Positions 28,980 to 40,200 of a DNA stretch of 64,000 nucleotides are shown here, piece by piece (position 1 is the stretch's first letter; every line of letters begins with the position of its first letter). Source of the stretch: Zizania palustris (Eukaryota; Streptophyta; Magnoliopsida; Poales; Poaceae); the NCBI GenBank assembly GCA_019279435.1, contig JAAALK010000288.1, positions 51,961,742-52,025,741 on the forward strand, in the 5' to 3' direction. A program made the position numbers and the translations under genes. A model generated the notes under the pieces. It had not been told where the DNA came from. It saw nothing but the letters and a program-made list of their open reading frames with translations, and made no database searches.

Positions 28980-30125
28980 AGTCATTACAATTTTGCGACT
29001 TTGGAGAAATGTCATTACAGTTTTGCGACTTTGGAAAAATGTCATTATAATTTGTATATTTAGATTTATGCCATTACAATTTCAAATCAATCTTGTAGTT
29101 CTCTGAAATTGCAATGACATTTTGGAATTCTCTAAAATTATTGTTGGGGGAATAAGTTTTCCCTTAAACAGGGGTCAAATGAAGTCAGCTTCCGAAGGCC
29201 TCGGGCCCGGAGCCTGACACTGCTGAAGCATGAAGACGACGCAGATCCCTCCTGCCGAAGCCATTTCCAGGCCGCAACTAGGTTTAGCCTCTAGTCTCCC
29301 TTCGGAGCCCTCCGGAGTCAAGCCTCCGGGCTCCTTTCGGAGTCCTTCGGAGTCAAGCCTCCGGGCTCCCTTCGAAGCCCTCTGGAGTCAAGCCTCCGGG
29401 CTTCCTTCGAAGCTCTTTGGAGCCAATCTTCGGAACCCCTCTGGTCCTTTTCGAAGCTAAGCCTCCAGAAGTCAGCTCGGAGTGCACTTCGGAGTCCACC
29501 TCGAAATGCCCTTACCGCAGTCTCCGCTCGAAGAGCTCTGGCCACTACTCCGAACCAGAAGAAATATCTCAATTCCGCTGTAGTGTGAAGCCATACCGGG
29601 GGCCGCCCTGCCTCTGGTATGTCGTTTAGCTGCTCAAAAGTGATGTTTATCTAACACATATGTAAAGTTGTAAAGCTGCATGTGCAGTAGTCTAGTATTT
29701 TTTCCTTTTTACCCCTATAAGCCTACAGCTTGTAGAGGGCAATTTGGTCTTTTCCTTTGGCCTGCGTGCCTATAAAAGTAGGGTCATGCCCTTGTAATAG
29801 GGGGAGAGGGAGGCAAAATTATACCAAATGCACTGTAGACTGGACGTAGGGCTATTATCCCTTCGGGAAGGCCTGAACCAGTATAAATTCTATCTCCCTC
29901 TGTGAGAACCCTTCGAGGTTCACTCTATACACTATACACACAGAAACCTGTTGTAACTAACGCAATTGCTACAACAATTATAATGGCATATTTTAAAATC
30001 CTTTAAATTTGTAATAGTATAGTTCGGAGTTCCCTAAAATTATAATGATATTAATCTAAATATGTGAATTATAATGTCATTTCTTTAAAGTCACAAGATT
30101 GTAATGGCATGGATCTAACTAACCC
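28980..30125. mobile_element. Inverted-repeat (MITE-like) element split by a solo LTR
   Basis: The left arm (28980-29136) has about 30-bp units starting (A/G)TCATTACAATTTTGCGAC or GCCATTACAATTT. The right arm (29982-30125) read on the minus strand begins ATGCCATTACAATCTTGTGAC and shows the same order of motifs (ATTATAATT, ATATTTAGATT). Arms in opposite orientation and no coding capacity suggest a foldback or MITE-type element of about 300 bp. The superfamily is not clear. Confidence 0.55.
29142..29976 (+). repeat. Solo LTR (835 bp), Tat-like
   Basis: TGTTGGGGGAATAAG...GCTACAACA is flanked by ATTAT on both sides (29137-29141 and 29977-29981). No internal region remains, so the two LTRs of one insertion recombined. 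CCTATAAAAGTAGGG near 29770 is a good TATA box. The start resembles the LTR fragment at 28507 and the Tat B LTR. Confidence 0.88.
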
Positions 30126-30390
30126 TTCATGTATTGCTGCAAAACGGTACCACATTCCACTAAGAAACAGCATATGATGATGATCTCATCCTCACATCCC
30201 CAAGAGAAATGTAACCATACAAAATCCGAACAGTAGACTTGAAATTTTCAGTCACGACGCTCAATTTCAGCTCATTAGAAGGTACTTTTGGATCACATCT
30301 AAACTAATCACAATTCTCTGGTATGAGGTCACATCGTGTCCCTTTGAAAACGAGATCTCTGCGAGTAGATCAGATCGGAGTGAACCGCAC

Positions 30391-30771
30391 CTTAGGGGTT
30401 AAGCCAGCTTCAGAGTCGAGGCTCCATCCGCGGTAGAGGGAGATGCCGTGGGAGGACGAGCTCCTGCCAAGGATCTCGGCGCAGTCGGTGGCAGCGGAGG
30501 ATGCTGACGAGGAGGACACAGCGAAGTACGACCCACCACCCTCCGAGGAGGATCCGAGCGGGCTATTCTCCATGCCGGGGAATCTCTGCGTCTCCGCAGG
30601 CCACGCCGCGCCGGCCGGGTCCCGCAGTCCCCCGCGCCACTGCAGCGCGAACGCGAACGCCGCGAGCGCGAGCGGCAGCAGCGTGAGGAGGAGCAGCATC
30701 CGCGTCGCGAACGCCGCCGCGCCTGCTCCTCCGCCGCCTGCCGATGCGGAGCCACCCCGGTAGCCCGCCAT
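30391..30771 (-). CDS. KOB1: KOBITO1-like exon 1
   Basis: It encodes 127 codons from the ATG at 30771, starting MAGYRGGSAS. The strongest match to the family is the membrane anchor RMLLLLTLLPLALAAFAFAL followed by QWRGG, then FPGM and a serine-rich stretch ending ISLYRGW. The start is supported because the family begins MAG followed by a glycine-rich head. The donor is AAG|GTGCGG in phase 0. The exon is very GC-rich, unlike the other exons, as is common for 5' exons of grass genes. Confidence 0.92.
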
Positions 30772-31438
30772 CGGGGATAACTGGTTGGTACAGAGAGAAA
30801 GAGAGAGTAGAGCGCCTCCGCCTCCCCCTCCGCCTCCGCGTCGGTAGGCGCCTCGTCGGTTCACTCGGTTGTACCCTCGAGGAATCGAGCCGTCGAGCGT
30901 TGCGGGAAGGAGACGAGACGAGAGAGCTATGCATCTCGCAGGCCGGGCCGAGATTAATGGGCCGTAGGTGACAGGTGCTAGGCTAGATAAGCCTAAAGGA
31001 CTATTGTTTTGGGCCATTCTTTATATGGGCTTATTGGCCATCAACATAGCCTTGGGCCTTAAGTACTCTTTCTATTTTATATTATTAAGTTTTGTTTGAG
31101 ATGTTTTATATTAATTTTTTCTAAAATTTATTAAGTTTTAATAATATATCTACATTTATATATATACAGGTTTCTGTTTTTGATCTGTAATAATGTCGAG
31201 GTAGTAGTAAGATGCAACCATGGACCAATCCACATATCATACATTTACAGGTGGCCATGCAAAGATGCTACCTTATATGTTGGTTAGTTCAGCGTCAGCA
31301 ATATTAACACTGAGCAGAGGTTGTGGCGCCCTGATGGCTGGTTGTGATTGGAGCGGGATATTCGGTGGGCCCAAATCGGACGTTGTCTTTGCATCTAGCA
31401 ATGATCTTGTCCGCCCAAAAAAAATGTTAGTAGTCTGT
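30772..31438 (-). promoter_or_regulatory. 5' leader and promoter region of the KOBITO1-like gene
   Basis: The sequence upstream of the exon 1 ATG starts GC-rich (leader) and becomes AT-rich beyond about 31080. Several TGGGCC/GGCCCA elements (around 30957, 31009 and 31052) fit the site II class common in promoters of constitutive plant genes. I cannot fix a transcription start; no convincing TATA box stands at a fixed distance. Nothing else was seen to 31438, where the CACTA-like end begins. Confidence 0.5.
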
Positions 31439-31744
31439 CACTAAAGAATTCCTATAGGTCACTTTAGTGACGGGTGAACATTGTGATCTATTACTAAAGG
31501 GCACACTATAGTAACAGGTGGCATTTTTCACCTGTTACTATAGGTAACTTTTAGTGACGAATATCGATAGCTACTCATCACTAAATACGGTAACGCTAGA
31601 CACAACATTAACCGAAAGGGAGACTTTAGTGACGGAGTGTAATGGACACCTATCACTGTATGGAACCTTTAATGATGGGTATTTATTTAGACATGTCACT
31701 AATGTTATGGTCATATTATAAAAAATATTTTTTATACTGTATCC

Positions 31745-32237
31745 TGTTGGCGTAAAAGATTACGCTAACAGTTTTCGGAGATTAAGAACTAACAAACGAA
31801 GTGTTTGTGAAGTGAACTATTTCAAGTCTCCGTATTGGATAATAGCTCGAAGTAGTTTAAAGTTGTGTATTGAATAATTGGGTATTCGATCCTTATTACA
31901 GGGTAAGAAGGGAGATATTTATAGGCAAAAACCTTAAGGAAAAGACCCTTTTACCCCTCAATTACAACCGACATAGTGGAAACTATTTGGTACCTCTAAT
32001 AGGGCAAAAATAGTAAAAGACTAATCTAATCAGAAAGAAGATAAGTCTTCCATCCTCGCTGGCAGATAAGCTCTCTGAAGATTCAACCTTCGAAGTCATA
32101 CTCCGAATAGAAGTCTGCATGGATTCTTCGAACTTGATCATGTACTAAACCGGAGTTAATACTAGAATTTTGGTTTAATAGATTGGCTTTGTCTTATTGC
32201 TGTAGAGACCCTGAGGATGAAGTATTTTCCCCCAACA
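31745..32237 (-). repeat. 3' LTR of Tat element A
   Basis: TGTTGGCGTAAAAG...CCCCCAACA on the plus strand. The purine tract (AGGGGCTAC on the minus strand) stands right next to it at 32238-32246. Confidence 0.93.
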
Positions 32238-32565
32238 GTAGCCCCTTGAATACGCTTCTCCGAGTGATCTATAAAGTTAGGAGAGCGGTATACGCAAGAA
32301 CAATAATCATGCGCTGGGGTTAAAAAATTTATCAACCTTTGAAATATTCAAAAATTTAGAACTTCGAATCGATTTCCAAGCGAAGGTCTTATTCGAACAG
32401 CTCTGAAATCAATTTCTACGAAGTTGAAGAGACCGTTAGACTCAAAAAAATAGTCGTTATCTTTTTCCTTTCAGAAGAAGCTATAACGTTGCTTTAATTT
32501 CGTAAATAATAATGGTACAAAAGACGAAATGCTGAGTATGAACGGTAAAAAATCGTGAGTTCAAG

Positions 32566-32575
32566 CTATAAATAG
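32566..32575 (+). promoter_or_regulatory. TATA box of the antisense gene, copy A
   Basis: CTATAAATAG lies 105 bp upstream of the ATG at 32672, on the strand opposite to pol. The same motif occupies the matching place in copies B, C and D. Confidence 0.7.
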
Positions 32576-32671
32576 AGGAGGTAAACGACATTCGAGATAC
32601 TTTTCTCACTATTCTCGCGCAATCTCCCATTTAGCCTCCAGAACTTTAGTCCAAACTCCTCGTTTCATTCG

Positions 32672-35600
32672 ATGGCGAAGACAAGCTTCAAGGCTCCCGG
32701 GACAGCCTCGACCTTGGCCAGGCAGCAAGCCATGGCGGCGGCAACAGCGGCAGCACCTGCGGAGAAACCCCACAAGACGGCCCCCATGACCTCCTCCCAG
32801 CTTCCTCCAAGTACTCGGACCAATCCTACAAACTGGGGCCATCAACCTACAAGAAGAAGACGATTGCAGTAGCAATTGTAGGGAAGATTAGCCTGGGAGT
32901 TAGGATCCGCGAGCCCGAGCAGGAGGCCATCCCTTCGCCTCGGCCTAGAGAAGTAGTCGTTTTCGACGCCTTCTTCGAGGCGGGGTTAGGGCTTCCAGCG
33001 GTGAACTTCTTATCGGAGGTATTGGAGCCTTTCTACGTCACTCTTCCTCAACTTTCTCCGAATGCGATAGCGCACCTCGCTATCTTTGAGTGGGCGCTGC
33101 GAGCCAAAGGCTGTGAAGGGAGAGCAGAAATATTTGCAGCACTTCACAAAGCCTCCTGCCAACCGAAGACTTACCAGGGCTCCGGAGGAGAGAAGATCGT
33201 AGTTGCCTTTGGCAGTATTAACTTCAGACTGCGAGACGAGTACCAAATGCGATTTCCAACGAAGGCCATCAACGCTAGATGGTACACAGATTGGATTCTT
33301 CGGTGGCTCTATGCCGAAGTGGGAGCAGATAGCAGTTTGGCCAGGCCTCTGCAAGATATACATTTCCGAAGGGAAGCCGAAGTTCATCCAGACCTCGGCC
33401 AGCTCGAAGCTCGCCTCAATCTGCTACAAGTAATAAGTCGCCGCATGAGCATGTGGGACTTAGCGGAGGAGTTCATCGGGCTCCAGATTCCGCCTTTGAT
33501 GGCCAACTGGCCTGTCAACTTTGAAGAGGATCCGGAGGGTGGACTCCAAAAAATCTCTTCGAGCTCTGCAGGTAACTTCGAAAACTGCAAAATGTTTCAT
33601 ATATGATAATTTCATAAAAAATGATATAACAGATAAAAAGTATCTTTCAGCTCCACAAGCCTCCTTGACTTCGGAACAAGTCGTATGAGCTTCGGAAAAG
33701 ATCCTCGGAGCCCCTACCCTCATTGAGAAGGAATGGAGCTTTGATTCCGAACGAAGTGATGACCGTTGTTCCGGGAGAGGTTCCAACAGCTAATCCTTCG
33801 GTTCCCAACTCTGACTCCGAGGAAGACTTCGAAGGGGCGTTCGAACCTCCGAGTAGTCCCATACTCATCCGTCGACAGGATGTCGAAGGTAAGCCTCAGT
33901 AGAGTATCTTTCTCTTTGTGTCCTGCAAAATTTATGCAATATATAATACCTTTGATTTTGTAGGGTCAACCCCCATGGAGATGACCCCTACCGCGAAGAC
34001 TGCACCTGAAGCCTCGACAACTCCGAAGTCAATTCTAGAGGAGGTTATAAAAATGGGGCCTAGAAAAGGTAAAGGGAAAGTGGATCCTTTTCCTGCTCTG
34101 AACTCTGGATTGACTCCGTTAGAATCTACAGACGGAGGCCAGTCCGCAGAAGGGGGCCAATCCACCGAGGTCTCCAGGGATGCGGCGCTACGCTCCGGCC
34201 CTTCACCCAATGAAGACGAACAAAGAGCCTTGTCAATGCTCCCCCTCCTAGCTCCTTTCCTAGAGCGAAGGACCGGGCTTCAGACTCTGCTAGAGCCTTT
34301 GGCTCGAGCTAATCGCGAAGTTGGGGAGACTGACTTGGTGGCTATACTTGGGGAAACTGAAGGGTCGGAGTTAGATGTAGCCTTGGAGCGGGCAGCATAC
34401 CAGGTACGAAGTATCTGCAATAAGAGAGTTAGTTTTAACTTGTAAATAGTTTACTCACATTGCTTTTTCCTTCGCAGCAAATAGTTTTGGCCCGAGCTGC
34501 AGCTGTTTCTAATGAGTGGGAATGCAATCGTCTTAAGGAGAAGATAACTGCCCTCCTAGGAAGTCTTGTCAGCTCCGAAATTCGAACTTCTAGCTTGGAT
34601 GAGATGGTGGCAGCGGAAAGGAAAGCCAGACTTGGTCTAGAAGCTGCTAATCGGAAGCTCGAAGCTGAACAAATCGTGCTTCTGGCTGAAGTGGAAAAAC
34701 TGCGAACGGAGCAAGCGACCACGGGGGCCCATCTGGTCAAGCTCCGAGAGGAGCAAGCGAAGCTAATGGAAGAGGACAACAACTTGCTCGGTCAGAAGAA
34801 CTCCTTGGTTACGGAGGCAGCCCGACTATCTTCTTTGATAGACGAACTATCTTCGTCAAGGGATATTTTGTCCGAAGACAGGGTGAAGTCTAAGAAGGTA
34901 GCTGTAGAGACCATGGACAACCTTCGGGGTGTCCTAGAATACTTCGGTACTTCTTGGACATTACCTTTGACTGGCAACGTCCCCCTGCGGCGAAGGTTGA
35001 AGATGATCCAAGCAGCAGCGAAGATGATGAAGACAGCGGGTATTCGGTATGGAGAAATCTCTGGCCAAGTATCTGCTCTCAAAGTACTTCACTACTACGA
35101 GGATCTAGGGCTATCAGTAGCACCGGACTCGGGAGCGACTCCCATTACCTTCGATGACAACCGGCTCTTAAACCCTTCCGAGGATGTAGCTGCAGCTTGG
35201 CAAGCCTTCCAAGCATCTTGGAGAGCCGAAGGTCGATCAGTGATCAAGGCTTGAATTGATGAAGGACTTCGCCAGAAGCAAGCACGGTCGCAAGCTTCGA
35301 GCAGCCAGCCCCCACCAGACCCGAAGGTCTAGTTTTGTTTAGGGCTCCGAATATGTAAAAGTGTATGCTTTTATCTTTTACGAATGAAAAGACTTATTTG
35401 GAAATGTTTTTAGGCTTTCCGACCTTTTATGGATGATCTCAAAGTGCCAGAGGTTAACGAAGAGCTTCGCCTGCTATGGGCTACCTTCGAAACTGATGGG
35501 GGACTGGTGTATCATGTGAAGTGATGTCCTCATCAGAAACTTTTAGACCTCACAAACGCCCTTGATTTTCAGTTCCTTGAGAAAGCTTCGGTATAATTGC

Positions 35601-35940
35601 GCCCGAAATATGCAAAGATATATTATCTTTCATTAAAGAGGAGGAAAAAGAAGTTAACTTGGAAACTTTATCTTCTAAAGACATTAAATGGTCCGAAGAA
35701 GAAAATACTGCTGAAGAACAATTAAAGAAAAACCATGAACAACTTCGAAGCTGGGAAAGAAGCCCCGAGTGACTTCGAACTTGGGCTGAACTTCAGCTGG
35801 AACAAAAGGATTTCCGAGTTTCGAAAGGAGAGAGAAGAGTTAAACATAAAGTTATTAAAACTCCCGGCTCTGGAACTAGTCACTCTAACTTTAGTGGTAG
35901 TTCTAGGGATCGAAGAGGTCTTCGTTTCCTTCTTGGTATA
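32672..35940 (+). pseudogene. Antisense Tat gene, copy A: PF04195-type domain and coiled coil, five exons
   Basis: The gene starts MAKTSFKAPGTAS with an alanine-rich head; one frame change near 32790 joins it to the PF04195-type domain (FDAFFEAGLGLP, LPQLSPNAIAHLAIFEWAL, RAKGCEGRAEIF, RWYTDWILRWLYAEVGAD). Later exons hold a conserved LSMLPLLAPFLERRTGLQTL block and a long coiled coil (about 34490-34900, e.g. KLEAEQIVLLAEVEKLRTEQ) with the tail ITFDDNRLLNPSEDVAAAWQ. Introns inferred from GT-AG and the break of frame: 33572-33650, 33889-33963, 34404-34477 and 35327-35413. The function is unknown; the shape suggests a structural or nucleic-acid-associated protein. An acidic last exon (35414-35940) carries frame breaks. 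Confidence 0.78.
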
Positions 35941-36179
35941 GATACAAACTTTTTATGATGTAATGTAATCTGTTTGAATGATAAAGATTAAAGTTTCAAA
36001 ATTGTCTCCCTAGTTCCTAGCCCCTCTTTGGGTGTAAGCCCCTTCGAAGCTCGTCGAAGGTGGTTACGCGCAATGAAAATAACTTTAGGAGTACAATTTT
36101 GGAGGTTCCGAGTCCCTTAACAACTTAGAGATTGAAAACCGGTAACTTAGTACCTTTTGTTTGAATGTAGTCACTTCGG

Positions 36180-36520
36180 ACTCTTTTTTTGGATACCTTA
36201 GCATCCGAAACAATTGGTCGCTTTGGACTCTTTTTATAGACGTTCTAAGTTGTTAGCTTGAAGTCTGTTTTGTTTGGCCTCCTTCGGCTCTTTTTGCGAA
36301 TGCTATCAAACTAGTGGTTCGGAATTTGCATAGTGGTCTCTTTGGACTCTTTTTACGGATGCTTTCAAGCCGGAGCCTGGAATCCGTATCATTTGGTCTC
36401 CTTGGACTCTTTTTACATATGCTTTCAAGCCGGTGGCTTGGAATCCGTTTTTCTGTGACTTTCCCACCTCGTCGGAAGCTTCAAATCAGTGGTTCGAAGT
36501 CCGCAAAATTGGTTCAAATG
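36180..36520 (-). repeat. Degenerate about 60-bp tandem repeats after pol (Tat A)
   Basis: Units with GGACTCTTTTTACGGATGC, then TCAAGCCGG.GGCTTGGAATCCG recur at about 60-bp spacing. They match, in opposite orientation, the array at 54570-54945 in Tat B, so the array is inherited by the family. It lies between the 3' ends of pol and the antisense gene. Confidence 0.75.
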
Positions 36521-36812
36521 AATGACACTTCCCTCATAGCCAACTTTGTTCTTCCAGTGCGTCCACTAGAAGTAGGAAGTGTTTGAGAGGTAGGCATTAT
36601 CTGAACCATGAGCTTTATTTATTCAGAAGGTGTTTACAGATGATTACAAGGAGCCCCTATGCAAAATATCGCTTTAGGTGCTCCGCATGCTAGACATGCT
36701 TTAATTCTTTGCCTTCTAAATTAGCTAGCTTAAAAGAACCAGGGCATCCTGAACGTAGAATAATGTATGGACCTTCCCACTTATTTCCTAATTTCCCTAG
36801 TGTTATAATGCT

Positions 36813-37210
36813 TCACAAAACTAGATGACCTGGTTTAAGTTCATTAAGTTTAACCTTCGGGTCATACCAATTCTTCGTTTGCTGTTGATATTTCGACAAA
36901 TTAGCCACATCTCGAAGCCTGGTTTCTTCTGTTAAATCAAGCGAAGCTTGTCTTTCTCCTTCTATTTCAGGTTCGGTGCTGCGAAGAGATCCTCCTTTAA
37001 GCTCTGTCGGCGTCATAGCTTCATCTCCGAATAATAATCTGAAAGGAGTAAAACCTGTGGACCTCGTTTGAGTGGTCCGGATGGACCATAGAATCTTCTG
37101 GAGTTCTTCAGTCCACAGCCCCTTTGCTAACCCTACTATTCTTCGATTCGGCCGTGATAAAATATTACCATTAGCCCTTTCGACAGCTCCATTAGACTGA
37201 AGATGGTGTA
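36813..37210 (-). pseudogene. Integrase C-terminal part of Tat A
   Basis: The reading resumes left of the LTR-like insertion: QSNGAVERANGNIL carries the catalytic glutamate. Then come EELQKILWSIRTTQTRSTGF and TPFRLLFGDEAMTPTELKGG, and the DPKVKLNELKPGHLVL linker. It ends at a stop near 36812, ahead of the final block that copy B retains. Confidence 0.88.
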
Positions 37211-40200
37211 TGTGACACCCCAAATTTCAAAGTAATAAAAACATTATTTAATCCAATTTCCTGGAATTTATTATTTTGGAAATACCTTTAATACCCTCCT
37301 TTACCATTTTGAACTACAACATAGATGAAATGGCCAAACTAGGAGCTAAAAATTTTTGTATATGGTCCCAGGGCCAAGATATATTTTTGAGAATTTTTAC
37401 AATTTTTTATCAACTTTGGAAGTAGCCCTAATATTTTAATCTATTTTCTATGATTATTTTTATTCAGAAATATTTTGAAACAGTAATGGGCCACACCCCT
37501 CCCTTTCTCTCTCTCCCGGCCGGCCCAGCCCGTTACCCTCGCCTGCCTCGGACTGACAGCCCGACCCCACCCGTCAGTGAGCCCCTCTCCCCTCGCGCGC
37601 GCGCCCGACACCCAGGCCCCACCTGTCGGCGCCAACCGCCCCCTCTCGCGCCCGAGCCCGACCCCACCTGTCAGCTGCCTCGCTCGTGCGCTCATGCCCG
37701 CTGGCCAGTGGCCCCCGCCTGTCAGTACCGTCATCCACCTCGCGCCACCGCCCCCAAATCGCGCCGCCGACAACCTCGCCCTCGGATTTGCCTCGCCGGC
37801 CCCTCCCCCATTAAATTGAAGCCATTAATCGGTTCCCCGCGCCCGGCCGACCGTTTCCCCTCGTTAATCCTCGCGATTACGCCCCGGGATCATGCTGCAC
37901 GTGCATGGCCGAGCCCTCACCGGTGAGTTAAGTCCCTCCCTCGGCTTTCCTTGCATGCGAGCTCCGCCGGTGACCCTATTTAACCCCTAACCATCCGCGT
38001 TTGATCCCCCACGCCCACTCGCTGCGAGAACGAACAAAACGCCCTCACTTCGGTTTTTAGCACACCACCGCCGCCCACACTCCAGCCGCCGCTCGCCGTC
38101 ACCGGAACCCCTCTCCGTCCACGCCGACCGCACCTCCGTGATCGCCAAGGCCATCCCGACCTCGGCCACCCCTCCATCGACGTCGAACCCCGTCGGATCG
38201 CCTTCGCCGACCAGGACCCGAATGACCTCGCCGCCTCCTCTCGTCGTCGGCCTCACTCCGTCGACCTCGGACCATCGCAAGGGTACCCTCGTTACATATT
38301 TAGCCTTAGTTAGGCCGGATAGCCCTCGCCGTCGCCGGAATCTCTCACCGTCGCGTCGCCGGAGTCGGGGAAGACGGGTACTTTACCCCCTCTCGACACG
38401 TGCCGTGCCGGATTCGATCCTGGCCGCACGATCTCGATCTGATGGCGTGGAATAGGACCTTTACGCCGTTTAATCTCGTGCGTCCATCTAGTCAAAGCGG
38501 TACCGAGCGCTGTGAGTCGTTGATCGCAACTTAACGCCTCGCCTCGCTCTCGCGCGTTGGATCTGGATCTAATGGTCTAGATTGGGCCGGACCACACGCA
38601 TAGTGCGCGGGTGCACCGTGGGCCTGGTTCACCCTGGACCCGAGGGGATTTAAATTTGAAAATAAATTCCAGAAACTGTTTTAAACTTGTAAAATTCATA
38701 TCTGGCGCATTTTAACTTCAAAAATTACCATTCCAATTTCAGAAAATTGGTAATATTATTCTCTACATGTCCATTCAATAAAAACAATATGTTTACTTTG
38801 GATTTTTCATGTTTATTTAAATAGGTACTCAAATGCCCTTAGGATAAAAATGTAAACTTAATTATTTGAATTTCAGTAAAGCTTATATTTATTTATTTCC
38901 TGTTAATATGATGAAACCACTAAGTTTTCTATAAGCCTTTCATTTTAAATTAATTAGGAAGCTTAAAAAGAGATCATTTCACAATTTAAAACCCCTTTTA
39001 GAGAGGGCCATATTTCTTTATAGTTCCTTTTAAATTATTTATAAAATAGATTTCAGAAACTTAATAACTTGGTTTTTCTTAAATTAAACCAATTTAAACC
39101 TATATGTTTGTTATGTGATTTTAGATTGTTTAAATTGAATGTTGTATTTATTTCATTGTATTTATATTGGAAAGACTACGACGCCGCCGAGGAACCAGAA
39201 TACTTCCCGAAAGTCCCTCCCTCGCATTTCGCTGAACAAGGCAAGTCACCAAACAACATTTTTGAGCATATTGAACCCATGTTTTATTAAACTATTGCTA
39301 AAACACATAGGGTATACATGCATTAGTCAAATGGAACCCTTACAATATATTTAGGATCCCCCGACCCTGATGTGCAACCCAAGCCATGCTATCTCGCTTA
39401 TCTTCCTTGTCACCACATGACTAATATTATTAGCTAGTGTCCAATGTATTGACACGATCGCTATAGGATAAAAATGAGTCGTAGCAATATGGTTCTACTA
39501 TATGATCCCCATTGCTTCTTATCCTTGGAATTCTGTCGGTGATGAGTTATGGTTGAGAGTGTATGCATGATGAGTTCCGGGTGCAAGCTAGGGCATTGGT
39601 CGGTAGCACCCGGGGCACTATAAGGACCGGTCTGCGGGATCCGTTGCAATACATTTCCGTACTAATCACAAGTCTAGTGGGTAAGTCCTAACTAAGGTAT
39701 GGAGTGTTCCAAACCGAGGCCACCATTTGGAGATGGGTCAAGCAGCACCTACGGGTGGCTTGTACCGATGTGGCGCAAAAGGGGGTGCGACGTTAGCCAG
39801 GATGCGGCCCGGCGCGCCAGTGAAACCTAGAGCGGGTGATTATCGCTTGGAGCATTTCATGTCAAGGTTTTGGCATGAGTTCCCGTGGTATGGGTCATAT
39901 CGTTTTGGGATGAGTGCGTGCCTTGTGGGTACATTAGTACATCTCTGATCAGAGTCATAAATCTTTTCGAAAAGCCGAGCCCACGGTCAAGGGCGGGTTG
40001 CGTGACATCCCACAGTTAGATTACTTTGGATATGTATGTGCATGATGGTTTGACATGTAAGGACTATTGTGTGAGGAGGTAAAACGTACTCCTCGAGTTA
40101 GATGATGTTATTGTTGTTCATGTTTACTTTCCGCATGATAAAACTTGACCACATTAACTGCAAATAACTGAAAATGTACTTTTCCGCACTTTTAGCCAAT

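Larger units (their letters stand above)
7466..30771 (-). pseudogene. KOB1: KOBITO1/ELD1/ABI8-like gene, exons 1-6 with a frameshift in exon 2
   Basis: Six exons with GT-AG borders spell the N-terminal two thirds of a KOBITO1-type protein: a short cytosolic head, one membrane segment (residues about 25-45), a serine-rich stalk and the start of a GT92-type domain with the DxD-like motif LDTDE. In Arabidopsis this single-pass protein is needed for cellulose deposition, cell elongation, ABA/sugar responses and plasmodesmal permeability. Phases agree at every junction: exons of 381, 149, 53, 109, 135 and 45 nt, where 149 should be 150. The missing T in exon 2 brings a stop soon after. Remaining exons would lie left of the window. 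Introns 1 and 4 are about 6 kb and 14 kb because of mobile elements. It could be a true pseudogene, or a working gene with one base lost in sequencing. Confidence 0.85.

Noticed and set aside
28764..29063. Open frames near 28.8-29.0 kb read as a small protein
   Set aside because: They translate hAT-like terminal repeats and the inverted-repeat element; no protein family.
30443..30763. Plus-strand open frame over KOBITO1-like exon 1
   Set aside because: It is a GC-driven shadow of the minus-strand exon, which matches the family at its membrane anchor and start.
37450..38455. Open frames in the GC-rich middle of the insertion in Tat A
   Set aside because: Proline/arginine/serine-rich, no domain, present on both strands; best explained by base composition of an LTR.
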